Source of the DNA: JAABQT01 sp035459025
GTDB taxonomy: Bacteria > Pseudomonadota > Gammaproteobacteria > Burkholderiales > SG8-39
Direction: 5' to 3'
Assembly: GCA_035459025.1 (NCBI GenBank)
Contig: DATHYT010000037.1
Span: 1-30,179 of the forward strand
Length of the DNA: 30,179 bases
Positions 13,688 to 22,157 of this stretch are shown here, piece after piece. The first letter of the stretch is position 1, and the number at the start of each line of letters is the position of its first letter. The notes beneath the pieces are model-generated. The model was given only the letters and a program-made list of their open reading frames with translations, searched no databases and was not told the origin of the DNA. The position numbers and the translations under genes are program-made.

Positions 13688-15766
13688 ATGCGCCCGATCC
13701 TGCTGCTGGCGTGCCTGGCCGCCGCCGGCTGCGGCGACGTCTGGAACGATCCCTATCCGGCGTCGGACCGCGGCAAGAACATCCTGTATTCGGCGTTCAC
13801 CGAGCGGCCCAAGCACCTCGATCCGGTGCAGTCCTACACCGAGGACGAGGCGCGCTTCACCCAGCAGGTGTACGAGCCGCCGCTGCAGTACCACTACCTG
13901 AAGCGCCCCTACGAGCTGGTGCCGCTCACCGCGCTGGCAGTGCCGAAGGCGGCGCCGGCGCCGGGCGGCGGCGTCGTCTACACGATCCGCATCCGGCGCG
14001 GCATCCGCTACCAGCCGCACCCGGCGTTCGTCGAGGCGAACCAGGCGCTCGCGCCCGAGCGCATCGCGCGCCTGGATTCGCCCTACCGGCTGCCGCTCGG
14101 CACGCGCGAGCTCACCGCGGATGACTACATCTATGAGATCAAGCGCCTCGCCAGCCCGCGCCTGCACTCGCCGATCCTCGGCCTGATGGCCGAGAAGATC
14201 GTGGGGCTCGCCGAGTTCGCCGAGCGGCTGAAGAAGTTCGACACGCGCAAGCAGGACTGGCTCGATTTGCGCAAGCACCGTCTCGAAGGCGTGGAGAAGG
14301 TCGATGACCATACCTACCGCGTGCGGCTGAAGGAGCCCTATCCGCAGTTCGTGTACTGGCTGGCGATGCCGTTCTTCGCGCCGGTGCCCTGGGAGGCGGA
14401 GAAGTTCTTCTTCCAGCCGGGCATGGCGGAGAAGAACTTCACCCTCGACTGGTGGCCGGTGGGCACCGGCGCCTACATGCTCACCGAGAACAACCCGAAC
14501 GCGCGGATGGTGCTGGAGAAGAACCCGAACTTTCGCGGCGAGCCGTACCCCTCCGAAGGCGAGCAGGGCGATGCCGCGGCGAGGTTGCTGGGAGATGCCG
14601 GCAAGACGATGCCGTTCGTCGAGCGCGTGGTGTACTCGCGCGAGAAGGAGGCCATCCCGTACTGGAACAAGTTCCTGCAGGGCTACTACGACTCCTCGGC
14701 GATCCCGAGCGACACCTTCGACCAGGCGGTGCGCGTCTCGGTGGGCGGCGAGGTGGGACTGACGCAGGAGATGCAGGACCGGGGCATCAAGCTGCGCACC
14801 TCGGCCGACGTGACGATCCTCTACCTCGGCGTGAACTGGCTCGACGACGTGGTCGGCGGCGACTCGGTGCGCGCGAGGAAGCTCCGCCACGCCATTGCCA
14901 TCGCCGTGGACTGGGAGGAATTCATTTCCATCTTCCTCAACGGCCGCGGCAAGGTGGCGCACGATCCGCTCGCGCCGGGCATCTTCGGCCAGCGCGCCGG
15001 CGCCGAGGGCATCAACCCGCTGACGCACGTATGGGACAAGGGCCGCGCCGAGCGCCGTCCGATCGAGGAGGCGCGCCGGCTCCTGGCGGAGGCGGGCTAC
15101 CCCAACGGACGCGACGCGAAGGACGGCAAGCCGCTCGTGCTCTACCTCGACACCGTGGGGCGGGGGCCGGGCGACAAGCCGCGCTTCGACTGGTGGCGGC
15201 GCCAGTTCGCGAAGATCTCCGTGCAGCTCGAGATCCGCGACACCGACTGGAACCGCTTCCAGGAGAAGATCCGCAAAGGGAGCCAGCAGCTCTACATCCT
15301 GGGCTGGAACGCCGACTACCCGGACCCCGAGAACTTCATGTTCCTGCTGCATGGCGCGCAATCACGCGCCAAGAGCCAGGGCGAGAACACTTCCAATTAC
15401 GTCAACCCGGAGTTCGACCGCCTGTTCGAGCGCATGAAGACCATGCCGAACACGCCTGAGCGCCAGGCGGTGATCGACCGCATGGTCGAGCTCTACCGGC
15501 GCGACGCGCCGTGGGTGGGAGGCTTCCATCCCGTGTCCTATGGGCTCACGCACGCCTGGATGATGAACGGCAAGCCGAACAACATGGCGCGCAACAACCT
15601 GAAGTACCTGCGCGTGGACATCGAGCAGCGCGCGGCGCTGCGCCGCGAGTGGAACCAGCCCGTCGTCTGGCCCCTGGGCCTGCTGCTGCTCGCCCTCGTC
15701 GTCTCGGCAATACCCGCGGTGCGCAGCTACCGGCGGCGCGAGCGCATGGCCGCGAAGCCCGCGTAG
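13688..15766 (+). CDS. family 5 (peptide-type) ABC solute-binding lipoprotein with C-terminal membrane helix
   Basis: A 692-residue binding protein. The N-terminus LLLACLAAAGCGD resembles a lipoprotein signal with Cys15 as the lipidation site. The body is an SBP family 5 (OppA/DppA) fold: YTIRIRRGIRYQPHPAF, then VGTGAYMLTENNPNARMVLE, then a C-terminal lobe with LYILGWNADYPDPENFMFLL. It is longer than most of the family (about 500-600). Residues 661-678 form an extra hydrophobic helix followed by a basic tail, a second anchor unusual for a binding lipoprotein. It would bind oligopeptides or similar solutes for the permeases encoded immediately downstream. The permease ATG follows the stop with no gap. 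Confidence 0.9.
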   Translation: MRPILLLACLAAAGCGDVWNDPYPASDRGKNILYSAFTERPKHLDPVQSYTEDEARFTQQVYEPPLQYHYLKRPYELVPLTALAVPKAAPAPGGGVVYTIRIRRGIRYQPHPAFVEANQALAPERIARLDSPYRLPLGTRELTADDYIYEIKRLASPRLHSPILGLMAEKIVGLAEFAERLKKFDTRKQDWLDLRKHRLEGVEKVDDHTYRVRLKEPYPQFVYWLAMPFFAPVPWEAEKFFFQPGMAEKNFTLDWWPVGTGAYMLTENNPNARMVLEKNPNFRGEPYPSEGEQGDAAARLLGDAGKTMPFVERVVYSREKEAIPYWNKFLQGYYDSSAIPSDTFDQAVRVSVGGEVGLTQEMQDRGIKLRTSADVTILYLGVNWLDDVVGGDSVRARKLRHAIAIAVDWEEFISIFLNGRGKVAHDPLAPGIFGQRAGAEGINPLTHVWDKGRAERRPIEEARRLLAEAGYPNGRDAKDGKPLVLYLDTVGRGPGDKPRFDWWRRQFAKISVQLEIRDTDWNRFQEKIRKGSQQLYILGWNADYPDPENFMFLLHGAQSRAKSQGENTSNYVNPEFDRLFERMKTMPNTPERQAVIDRMVELYRRDAPWVGGFHPVSYGLTHAWMMNGKPNNMARNNLKYLRVDIEQRAALRREWNQPVVWPLGLLLLALVVSAIPAVRSYRRRERMAAKPA

Positions 15767-16744
15767 ATGCTCGCCTACATCATCCGTCGCACGCTGTACG
15801 CGATCCCGATCCTCGTCGGCATCAACCTGATCACCTTCGCGCTGTTCTTCCTGGTGAACACACCCGACGACATGGCGCGCATGCAGCTCGGCGTGAAGCG
15901 CGTCACGCCCGAGGCGATCCAGAAGTGGAAGGCCGATCGCGGCTACGACAAGCCCCTGTTGTGGAACGCCGGCGCGCCCGGTGCCGGCAGGTTCACCGAG
16001 ACCATCTTCTTCGAGAAATCGGTGAAGCTGTTCGCTTTCGACTTCGGCCGCGCCGAGGACAACCGCGACATCGGCAACGAGATCCGTACGCGCATGGGCC
16101 CGAGCCTCGCGCTCGCCATCCCCGTGTTCCTGGTGGGCCTCGCGGTGAACATCACCTTCGCGCTCGGCATGGCGTTCTTCCGCGCCAGCTACCTCGACCT
16201 GTGGGGCGTGGTCCTGTGCGTGGCGATGATGAGCATTTCATCGCTGTTCTACATCATCGGCGGGCAGTACCTGATCTCGAAGCTGTGGCACCTGGTGCCG
16301 ATCTCGGGCTTCGCCGACGGCACCGATGCGCTGAAGTTCCTCGTCCTGCCGGTGGCGATCGGCGTGATCGGCGGCATCGGCGCGGGCAGCCGCTGGTACC
16401 GGACGCTGTTTCTAGAGGAGATGGGCAAGGACTACGTGCGCACGGCGCGCGCCAAGGGGCTGGCCGAGTCGGTGGTCATGTTCCGCCACGTGCTCAAGAA
16501 CGCGATGATCCCGATCCTCACCGGCGTCGTCGTCGTGATCCCGCTGCTGTTCATGGGCAGCCTGATCGTCGAGTCGTTCTTCGGCATCCCGGGGCTGGGC
16601 AGCTACACCATCGACGCCATCCAGGCGCAGGACTTCGCCGTGGTGCGCGCCATGGTGTTCATCGGCTCGGTGCTCTACATCGTCGGCCTGCTGCTCACCG
16701 ACATCTCCTACACGCTGGTCGATCCGCGCGTGCGCCTCGCCTAG
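15767..16744 (+). CDS. peptide-type ABC transporter permease (OppB/DppB family)
   Basis: A 325-residue inner-membrane permease. It begins with the family start MLAYIIRRTLYAIPILVGIN, a first helix with basic flanks. Further helices lie at about 117-140, 143-165, 184-210, 240-265 and 290-315. The EAA-type coupling loop is DYVRTARAKGLAESVVMFRH, which contacts the ATPase. The segment FFGIPGLGSYTIDAI is typical of this family. It pairs with the next permease to form the channel. The ATG directly abuts the stop of the binding-protein gene, and the following permease starts one base after its own stop, so the four genes form one operon. Confidence 0.93.
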   Translation: MLAYIIRRTLYAIPILVGINLITFALFFLVNTPDDMARMQLGVKRVTPEAIQKWKADRGYDKPLLWNAGAPGAGRFTETIFFEKSVKLFAFDFGRAEDNRDIGNEIRTRMGPSLALAIPVFLVGLAVNITFALGMAFFRASYLDLWGVVLCVAMMSISSLFYIIGGQYLISKLWHLVPISGFADGTDALKFLVLPVAIGVIGGIGAGSRWYRTLFLEEMGKDYVRTARAKGLAESVVMFRHVLKNAMIPILTGVVVVIPLLFMGSLIVESFFGIPGLGSYTIDAIQAQDFAVVRAMVFIGSVLYIVGLLLTDISYTLVDPRVRLA

Positions 16745-16745
16745 C

Positions 16746-18098
16746 ATGTTGGTCTTCCTGCCGACCGACGTCCTGATCTGGCTGCTGGTGGCGGCGGTGG
16801 CCACCTTCGCGTGGTACTCGAGCCGGCGCGCGCACCTTGCCGCGCCCTGGGCGCGCGTGTTCCGCAGCCGCATCGCGGTGGCTTGCGCGGTGGTGCTCGG
16901 CTGCTTCATTGCCGTGGGCCTGCTCGATTCGCTGCATTACCGTCCCAAGCTGCCGCAGAAGGGCCCGCAGGCGCCGGCCGCCTATTCGGTGCAGGTCAAC
17001 TCGGCGCTCGATGCGCTGCTCACGCCGCTGCGCACGCGCCTGGAGAAGACCTACTCCGCACCGCTCGCCACGCGCCTGTACCAGAAGGAGAGCGTGGAGC
17101 GGCCCGGCGGCATTACCGTGCGCGAATTCCCCCGCCTGGCGCACGGCGGGGCGCATTTGGAGGATGAGTCCGAGTGGGGCCGGGACGTGGCCGTGCGCGT
17201 CCTGGCAGGGCTCGCGGGCGCGGCCCTGCTGTGGGGGCTCGTGGTGTTCGCCGGACGGCGCACCCTGGCACGGCGCTGGCCGGCCGTGCCTTGGGGCGCA
17301 GCCGCCGCCGCGCTCGGCGCGGTACTGGCGCTGGCCGGCCCGGCGGCGGTGCTCGCCGAGGGCTATCACGTGCTCGGCACCAATCAGGTGGGCAGCGATG
17401 TCTTCTACCAGGCGCTGAAGAGCATCCGCACGAGCCTTGTCATCGGCACGCTCACCACGCTGGTGCTGCTGCCGCTCGGCATCGCCGCCGGCATTGCCGC
17501 GGGCTACTTCCGCGGCTGGGTGGACGACGCCATCCAGTACGTCTACACCACGCTCAACTCGATCCCCGGCGTGCTGCTGATCGCCGCCTCGGTGCTGATG
17601 GTGCAGGTGTACGTGGACACGAACCCGGAGCTGTTCCCGACCGCGGCGCAGCGCGCGGACTTCCGCCTGCTCGCGCTGTGCGCGATCCTCGGCGCGGTGG
17701 GCTGGACCGGGCTCGCGCGGCTGCTGCGCGGCGAGGCGCTGAAGCTCTCCGAGCTCGAGTACATCCAGGCGGCGCACGCCTTCGGCGTGTCGCACGCGCG
17801 CATCCTGGCGCGCCACATCCTGCCCAACGTCGCGCACATCGTCATCATCACGCTGGTGCTCGACTTCTCCGGCCTGGTGCTCGCCGAGGCGGTGCTGTCC
17901 TACGTCGGCGTCGGCGTCGACCCGTCCACCATCAGCTTCGGCACCATGATCAACGCCGCGCGCATGGAGATGGCGCGCGAGCCGATGGTGTGGTGGTCGC
18001 TCGCCGCCGCGTTCGTCTTCATGTTCGCGCTGGTGCTGGCGGCCAATCTCTTCGCCGACGCGGTGCGCGATGGCTTCGACCCGCGGGTGCGCGTATGA
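16746..18098 (+). CDS. peptide-type ABC transporter permease (OppC/DppC family) with enlarged N-terminus
   Basis: A 450-residue permease, about 110 to 150 residues longer than usual OppC/DppC proteins. The first 205 residues hold helices at about 8-23, 44-60, 149-169 and 184-204, with a polar loop at 62-145 likely in the periplasm. The standard core begins with the recognisable GTNQVGSDVF (211-220). It contains the EAA loop EYIQAAHAFGVSHARILARH and ends with the family tail DAVRDGFDPRVRV. Function is assumed to be the second channel half. The enlarged N-terminus may hold or dock the unusual membrane-anchored binding protein, which is inference. It overlaps the ATPase gene as ATGA. Confidence 0.9.
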   Translation: MLVFLPTDVLIWLLVAAVATFAWYSSRRAHLAAPWARVFRSRIAVACAVVLGCFIAVGLLDSLHYRPKLPQKGPQAPAAYSVQVNSALDALLTPLRTRLEKTYSAPLATRLYQKESVERPGGITVREFPRLAHGGAHLEDESEWGRDVAVRVLAGLAGAALLWGLVVFAGRRTLARRWPAVPWGAAAAALGAVLALAGPAAVLAEGYHVLGTNQVGSDVFYQALKSIRTSLVIGTLTTLVLLPLGIAAGIAAGYFRGWVDDAIQYVYTTLNSIPGVLLIAASVLMVQVYVDTNPELFPTAAQRADFRLLALCAILGAVGWTGLARLLRGEALKLSELEYIQAAHAFGVSHARILARHILPNVAHIVIITLVLDFSGLVLAEAVLSYVGVGVDPSTISFGTMINAARMEMAREPMVWWSLAAAFVFMFALVLAANLFADAVRDGFDPRVRV

Positions 18099-19909
18099 GC
18101 GCCGTGCTCGAGGTCAAGGGGCTGCGCACCGAGCTCGACGCGCCCGACGGGGTGGTGCGGGCCGTCGACGGCGTCGACCTCGAGATCCGGAAGGGCGAGT
18201 GCTTCGCGCTGGTGGGCGAATCGGGGTGCGGCAAGTCGATGACCGCGCTGTCCATCCTGCGGTTGCTGCCCGACGTGGGGCGCATCGCAGGCGGCAGCGT
18301 GCGCCTGGGCGAGGTGGACCTGCTCGCGCTGCCCGAGGCCGCGATGCGCGCGGTGCGCGGCCGGCGCGCGGCGATGATCTTCCAGGAGCCCGCCACCGCG
18401 CTCAATCCCGTGCTCACCGTGGGCCGGCAGGTCGCGGAAGTGATCGAGCGCCACACGAGCCTGCGCGGCGCCGCAGTACGCAAGCGCGCCCTGGAATTGC
18501 TCCACGCCGTGGGCATTCCCGAGGCCGAGCGCCGTGTGGACGAGTACGCGTTCCAGCTCTCCGGAGGACTGCGCCAGCGCGTGATGATCGCGGGCGCGCT
18601 CGCGGTGGATCCCGAAGTGCTGATCGCCGACGAGCCGACCACCGCACTCGACGTCACCATCCAGGCGCAGATCCTCGAGCTGCTGTCGAAGCTGCAGCGC
18701 GAGCGCGGCATGGCGCTCTTGCTCATCACGCACGACCTCGGCATCGTGGCGCAGATGGCCGACCGCGTGGCGGTGATGTACGCGGGCGAGATCGTGGAAG
18801 TCGCGCCACGCGAAGCGTTCTTTCGCGCGCCGCAGCACCCGTACTCGCAGAAGCTCTTTGCGGCGCTCCCCAGCGCGGCGCAGCGCGCGGGGCCGCTCGC
18901 GCAGATTCCCGGGCAGGTGCCGCCGCTCACCGGGGAATTCACCGGCTGCCGCTTCACCGAGCGCTGCGAATTCGCTTTCGAGCGCTGCCGGCGCGAGGCG
19001 CCGAAGCTGCTGCAGGTCGATCCCGCGCACCGCGCGCGCTGCCACCTGCGCGAGAAGGACCGAGCGGCGCCGCGCGCGGCGGCCGCGGGCGCGCCCGAGG
19101 CGCGCGCCGCGGGCGCGGCGCGCCCGCTGCTGCAAGTGCAGGACCTGAAAGTATACTTCCCGATCCGCCGCGGCGTCCTGCGGCGCACCGTGGGCTACGT
19201 GAAGGCGGTGGACGGGGTCACGCTGGCGGTGCCCGAGGGCCGCACGCTCGCGCTGGTGGGCGAGTCGGGCTCGGGCAAGACCACCGTGGGAAAGAGCATC
19301 CTGCAGCTCATCCGGCCCACCGCCGGCAGCGTGCGCTACGCTGGCGAGGAGCTCACGGGGCTTGGCCGCGCCGCGCTGAAGCCGCACCGCGCGCGCATGC
19401 AGATCGTGTTCCAGGACCCCTACGCTTCGCTCAACCCGCGCATGCGCGTTGCCGACATCCTGCTCGAAGGCATGCGCGCCCTGGGCGTGGGCGCCGGCGA
19501 GGCCGACCGGGTGAAGCGCTGCGACGCGATCCTCGAGCAGGTCGGGCTGCCCGCCGCGGCGAAAAGCCGCTACCCGCACGAGTTCTCCGGCGGGCAGCGC
19601 CAGCGGATCGCCATCGCGCGTGCGCTCGCCGTCGAGCCGCGGCTCATCGTCTGCGACGAGCCCACCAGCGCGCTCGACGTCTCGGTGCAGGCGCAGATCC
19701 TCAACCTGCTGCGCGAGCTGCAGGAGCGCCTGGGCCTCGCCTACCTCTTCATCACGCACAACCTGGCGGTGGTCGAGTACCTCGCGCACGAGGTGGCGGT
19801 GATGACCGCGGGCCGCATCGTCGAGCAGGGCGCGGCCGAGCAGGTGCTGCGCGCGCCGCGCCACGCCTACACGCGGGCGCTGCTCGAGTCGGTGCCGAAG
19901 ATCGACTAG
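18095..19909 (+). CDS. fused double-domain ABC ATPase of the peptide importer
   Basis: A 604-residue protein with two complete ATPase domains, replacing separate OppD and OppF. Domain 1: Walker A GESGCGKS (41-48), signature LSGGLRQR (155-162), Walker B VLIADEP. Domain 2: Walker A GESGSGKT (389-396), signature FSGGQRQR (497-504), Walker B LIVCDEP. Between them lies the oligopeptide-transporter C-terminal region, with four cysteines at 285, 291, 298 and 316, then an Ala/Gly/Arg-rich linker (about 323-343). Cysteines in this position bind an iron-sulphur cluster in DppD-type ATPases; that is possible here. It energises uptake by the two permeases. Its stop shares a CTAG with the stop of the convergent mltD gene. 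Confidence 0.94.
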   Translation: MSAVLEVKGLRTELDAPDGVVRAVDGVDLEIRKGECFALVGESGCGKSMTALSILRLLPDVGRIAGGSVRLGEVDLLALPEAAMRAVRGRRAAMIFQEPATALNPVLTVGRQVAEVIERHTSLRGAAVRKRALELLHAVGIPEAERRVDEYAFQLSGGLRQRVMIAGALAVDPEVLIADEPTTALDVTIQAQILELLSKLQRERGMALLLITHDLGIVAQMADRVAVMYAGEIVEVAPREAFFRAPQHPYSQKLFAALPSAAQRAGPLAQIPGQVPPLTGEFTGCRFTERCEFAFERCRREAPKLLQVDPAHRARCHLREKDRAAPRAAAAGAPEARAAGAARPLLQVQDLKVYFPIRRGVLRRTVGYVKAVDGVTLAVPEGRTLALVGESGSGKTTVGKSILQLIRPTAGSVRYAGEELTGLGRAALKPHRARMQIVFQDPYASLNPRMRVADILLEGMRALGVGAGEADRVKRCDAILEQVGLPAAAKSRYPHEFSGGQRQRIAIARALAVEPRLIVCDEPTSALDVSVQAQILNLLRELQERLGLAYLFITHNLAVVEYLAHEVAVMTAGRIVEQGAAEQVLRAPRHAYTRALLESVPKID

Positions 19910-21372
19910 AAGATGGTGAGGCGCTGGCCGGCGCGGATGTGGCTTCCGATCCGGTTCCAGCGCTGCAGGTCCTTCAGCGGGATGCCGTAGCGCCGCGCGA
20001 TGCTCCAGGGCGTCTCGCCACGGCGCACGACGTGGGTGCGGCCGCCCGCCGGGACGGGCGGGGCGTACATGATGGGCAGTCGCGCGAAGGATTCGCCGCC
20101 CTCGATCGGCACCACGAGGAGCTCGGGCATGCGCCGCGAGCGCGGGTGGATGCCGTTCACCTCGCGCAGCTGCGCAACCGACAGGCCGTGCCGGCGCGCG
20201 ATCGACTCCAGCGAGTCGCCGCGCTTGGGCTTGTAGGTCTTCCAGGACACGAGCTGGTCGTCCTCGAGCTTCTGCAGGTTGTCGTGGAACACGTCCACCT
20301 TGTCCGCCGGCAGCACGATGCGCGGTGCCACCGCCGAGCGGATCACGGGGCGGCTGAAGCCCGGGTTGAGGTTGACGAAATCCTCCACCGACATCTCGGC
20401 GAGCTCGGCGGCGAGCTTGACGTCGATGTCGCGCGTCTTGGTGACGGTGGCGAAGTAGGGCTCGTTGGGGATCGGCGCGAGGGCGATGCCGTGCGCCGCC
20501 GGGTTGGCGATCAGGTTCTTCAGCGCCTGCAGCTTCGGCACGTAGCCGCGCGTCTCGCGCGGCATCGGCAGCGACAGGTAGTCGGTGGGCTTGCCGGCCT
20601 TGCGGTTCTTGGCGATGGCGCGCGCGACATTGTTCTCGCCCCAGTTGTAGGAGGCGAGCGCGAGGTGCCAGTCGCCGTGCATCTGGTACAGGTCGCGCAG
20701 GTAATCGAGCGCGGCGTCGGTGGACGCGACCACGTCGCGCCGGCCGTCGTACCACATGTTTTGCTTCAGCTCGTAGCGCCGGCCGGTGCCGGGAATGAAC
20801 TGCCACAGGCCCGAGGCGTGCGAGCGCGAGTAGGCCATCGGGTTGAACGCGCTCTCGAACATCGGCACCAGCGCGAGCTCGGTGGGCATGTTGCGCTTCT
20901 CGAGCGCCTCGACGATGTGGAACAGATAGCGCCGGCTGCGCTCGAACACGCGCTGCAGGTAGTCCTGATTGGCGATGTACCAGCGCGTGCGCTCGTCGAC
21001 CAGCGGCGAGCGGATGTCGGGCATGGCGAAGCCGCGGCGCAGCCGCTGCCACAGGTCGTCGACGCGCTGCGTGCGATCGAGCTTGGCGATCGCCTGCGGC
21101 TCGGCGAGCTCGCGCTTCTCGCCCTCGAACGGGGGCAGCCGCTCGGCGTCGAGCAGGCGCACCACGGGCAGCGGGGGCGGCGGCAACGGCGGCAACGGCA
21201 ACGGCTTCTTCGCCACGGGCAGCGGCGCCGGATCGGCCGGCGGCACGGTCTCGGGGATGGCGAGGCTGACCGGGGGGGCTTCGGGCGCCGGCTCGGGCAC
21301 CAGGGCGCACGCCTGCAGCAGCAGCGCCGCAGCTACGAAAATACTTCCGGAAAATCCCCTAAGTCCCTGCAT
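19906..21372 (-). CDS. mltD: membrane-bound lytic murein transglycosylase D
   Basis: A 488-residue peptidoglycan lyase. The signal peptide ends in a lipobox LLQAC, with Cys22 as the predicted lipid site. A Pro-rich stretch (about 46-70) links to the catalytic domain. Glu173 in MFESAFNP is the catalytic acid, followed by SRSHASGLWQFIPGTGRRY. Two LysM domains close the protein at about 379-422 and 446-488; both keep the RGD/RGE..SIARR pattern that binds peptidoglycan. It cleaves glycan strands to 1,6-anhydro products in the periplasm. It sits 20 bases after gloB on the same strand, an arrangement also known in E. coli. The stop overlaps that of the ABC ATPase on the other strand. Confidence 0.95.
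   Translation of the reverse strand: MQGLRGFSGSIFVAAALLLQACALVPEPAPEAPPVSLAIPETVPPADPAPLPVAKKPLPLPPLPPPPLPVVRLLDAERLPPFEGEKRELAEPQAIAKLDRTQRVDDLWQRLRRGFAMPDIRSPLVDERTRWYIANQDYLQRVFERSRRYLFHIVEALEKRNMPTELALVPMFESAFNPMAYSRSHASGLWQFIPGTGRRYELKQNMWYDGRRDVVASTDAALDYLRDLYQMHGDWHLALASYNWGENNVARAIAKNRKAGKPTDYLSLPMPRETRGYVPKLQALKNLIANPAAHGIALAPIPNEPYFATVTKTRDIDVKLAAELAEMSVEDFVNLNPGFSRPVIRSAVAPRIVLPADKVDVFHDNLQKLEDDQLVSWKTYKPKRGDSLESIARRHGLSVAQLREVNGIHPRSRRMPELLVVPIEGGESFARLPIMYAPPVPAGGRTHVVRRGETPWSIARRYGIPLKDLQRWNRIGSHIRAGQRLTIF
21174..21206. repeat. short imperfect GGCAAC/GGC repeat in mltD coding for a Pro-Leu tract
   Basis: The units CGGCAACGGC repeat imperfectly across this stretch. On the minus strand they encode the PLPLPPLPPPPLP linker between the lipidated N-terminus and the catalytic domain of MltD. 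Such repeats are prone to length change by slippage, which would vary linker length while keeping frame only in multiples of three. Confidence 0.5.
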
Positions 21373-21392
21373 GCAGGCCAGATACTACCTGC

Positions 21393-22157
21393 TCAGCCAC
21401 GGTTCTTCCAGTCCCGGATGGCGGCGAACACCCGCACCGGGTCCGAGACGCGCGAACCGAGGTACTTGTTGGCGGATTCGACCACCGCGGGCTCCGCCCA
21501 GCGCAGGAACGGGTTGGTGGCGCGCTCTTCGCCCAGGGTCGAGGGCAGCGTCGGCTTGCCCGCGTCGCGCAGCTTGCGGTCGCGCGCGAGGCGCGTGGCG
21601 AGCGCGGCGTTCTGCGGCTCGACCTGCTGCGCGAACGCGATGTTGGCGAGCGTGTATTCGTGCCCGCAGTAGACCTTGGTTGCGTCGGGCAGCGCGGCGA
21701 GCTTGGCGAGCGAGGCCATCATCTGCTCGGGCGTGCCTTCGAACAGCCGCCCGCAGCCGCACGCGAACAGCGTGTCGCCGCAGAACAGGCTCCCTGCGCC
21801 ATAATAGGCGATATGCGCTCGCGTATGCCCAGGAATATCGAGCACCGAGAGCGTGACGCCGAGCTCGGGGATTTGCACCGTGTCGCCTTCGCGCACGGGC
21901 CGCGTCAGCGTGGCAATCGGCTCGCCCTTGGGACCGTAGACCGGCACCTTCCTCAGGGCCAGCAGCTCCGGAATGCCGCCGACGTGATCGGGGTGGTGAT
22001 GCGTGGCGAGGATGGCGCAGAGCTCGAGCCTCTCGCGCTCGAGGTACTCGAGCACCGGGTGCGCCTCGCCCGGGTCGACCACCGCGGCGTGGCGCGCGTC
22101 GCGCAGCGTCCAGATGTAGTTGTCGCGCAAGGCCGGTAGCGGAACGATTTCGAGCAT
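21393..22157 (-). CDS. gloB: hydroxyacylglutathione hydrolase (glyoxalase II)
   Basis: A 254-residue metallo-beta-lactamase-fold hydrolase. Metal ligands are in THHHPDH (52-58), His111, Asp128 in FCGDTLF and His166 in YCGHEYT. The C-terminal helical domain with NPFLRW belongs to glyoxalase II. It hydrolyses S-lactoylglutathione to lactate and glutathione in the cytoplasm, completing methylglyoxal detoxification. Start ATG 22157 gives the normal N-terminus MLEIVPLPALRDNYIW. This start codon touches the start codon of yafS on the opposite strand, with no bases between. A possible -10, TATACT on the minus strand (22200-22195), lies inside yafS and would give a leader of about 30 bases. mltD follows downstream. 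Confidence 0.95.
   Translation of the reverse strand: MLEIVPLPALRDNYIWTLRDARHAAVVDPGEAHPVLEYLERERLELCAILATHHHPDHVGGIPELLALRKVPVYGPKGEPIATLTRPVREGDTVQIPELGVTLSVLDIPGHTRAHIAYYGAGSLFCGDTLFACGCGRLFEGTPEQMMASLAKLAALPDATKVYCGHEYTLANIAFAQQVEPQNAALATRLARDRKLRDAGKPTLPSTLGEERATNPFLRWAEPAVVESANKYLGSRVSDPVRVFAAIRDWKNRG

Noticed and set aside
21367..21392. CTGCATGCAG palindrome and GCAGG/CCTGC arms at the mltD start
   Set aside because: Arms are only five bases and lie at a gene junction within an operon; too weak to call a terminator or operator.
17900..21672. Very long open frames on both strands across the ATPase and mltD genes
   Set aside because: They cross gene boundaries in shadow frames, are full of low-complexity Arg/Ala/Gly, and the true frames have complete Walker motifs and LysM domains.
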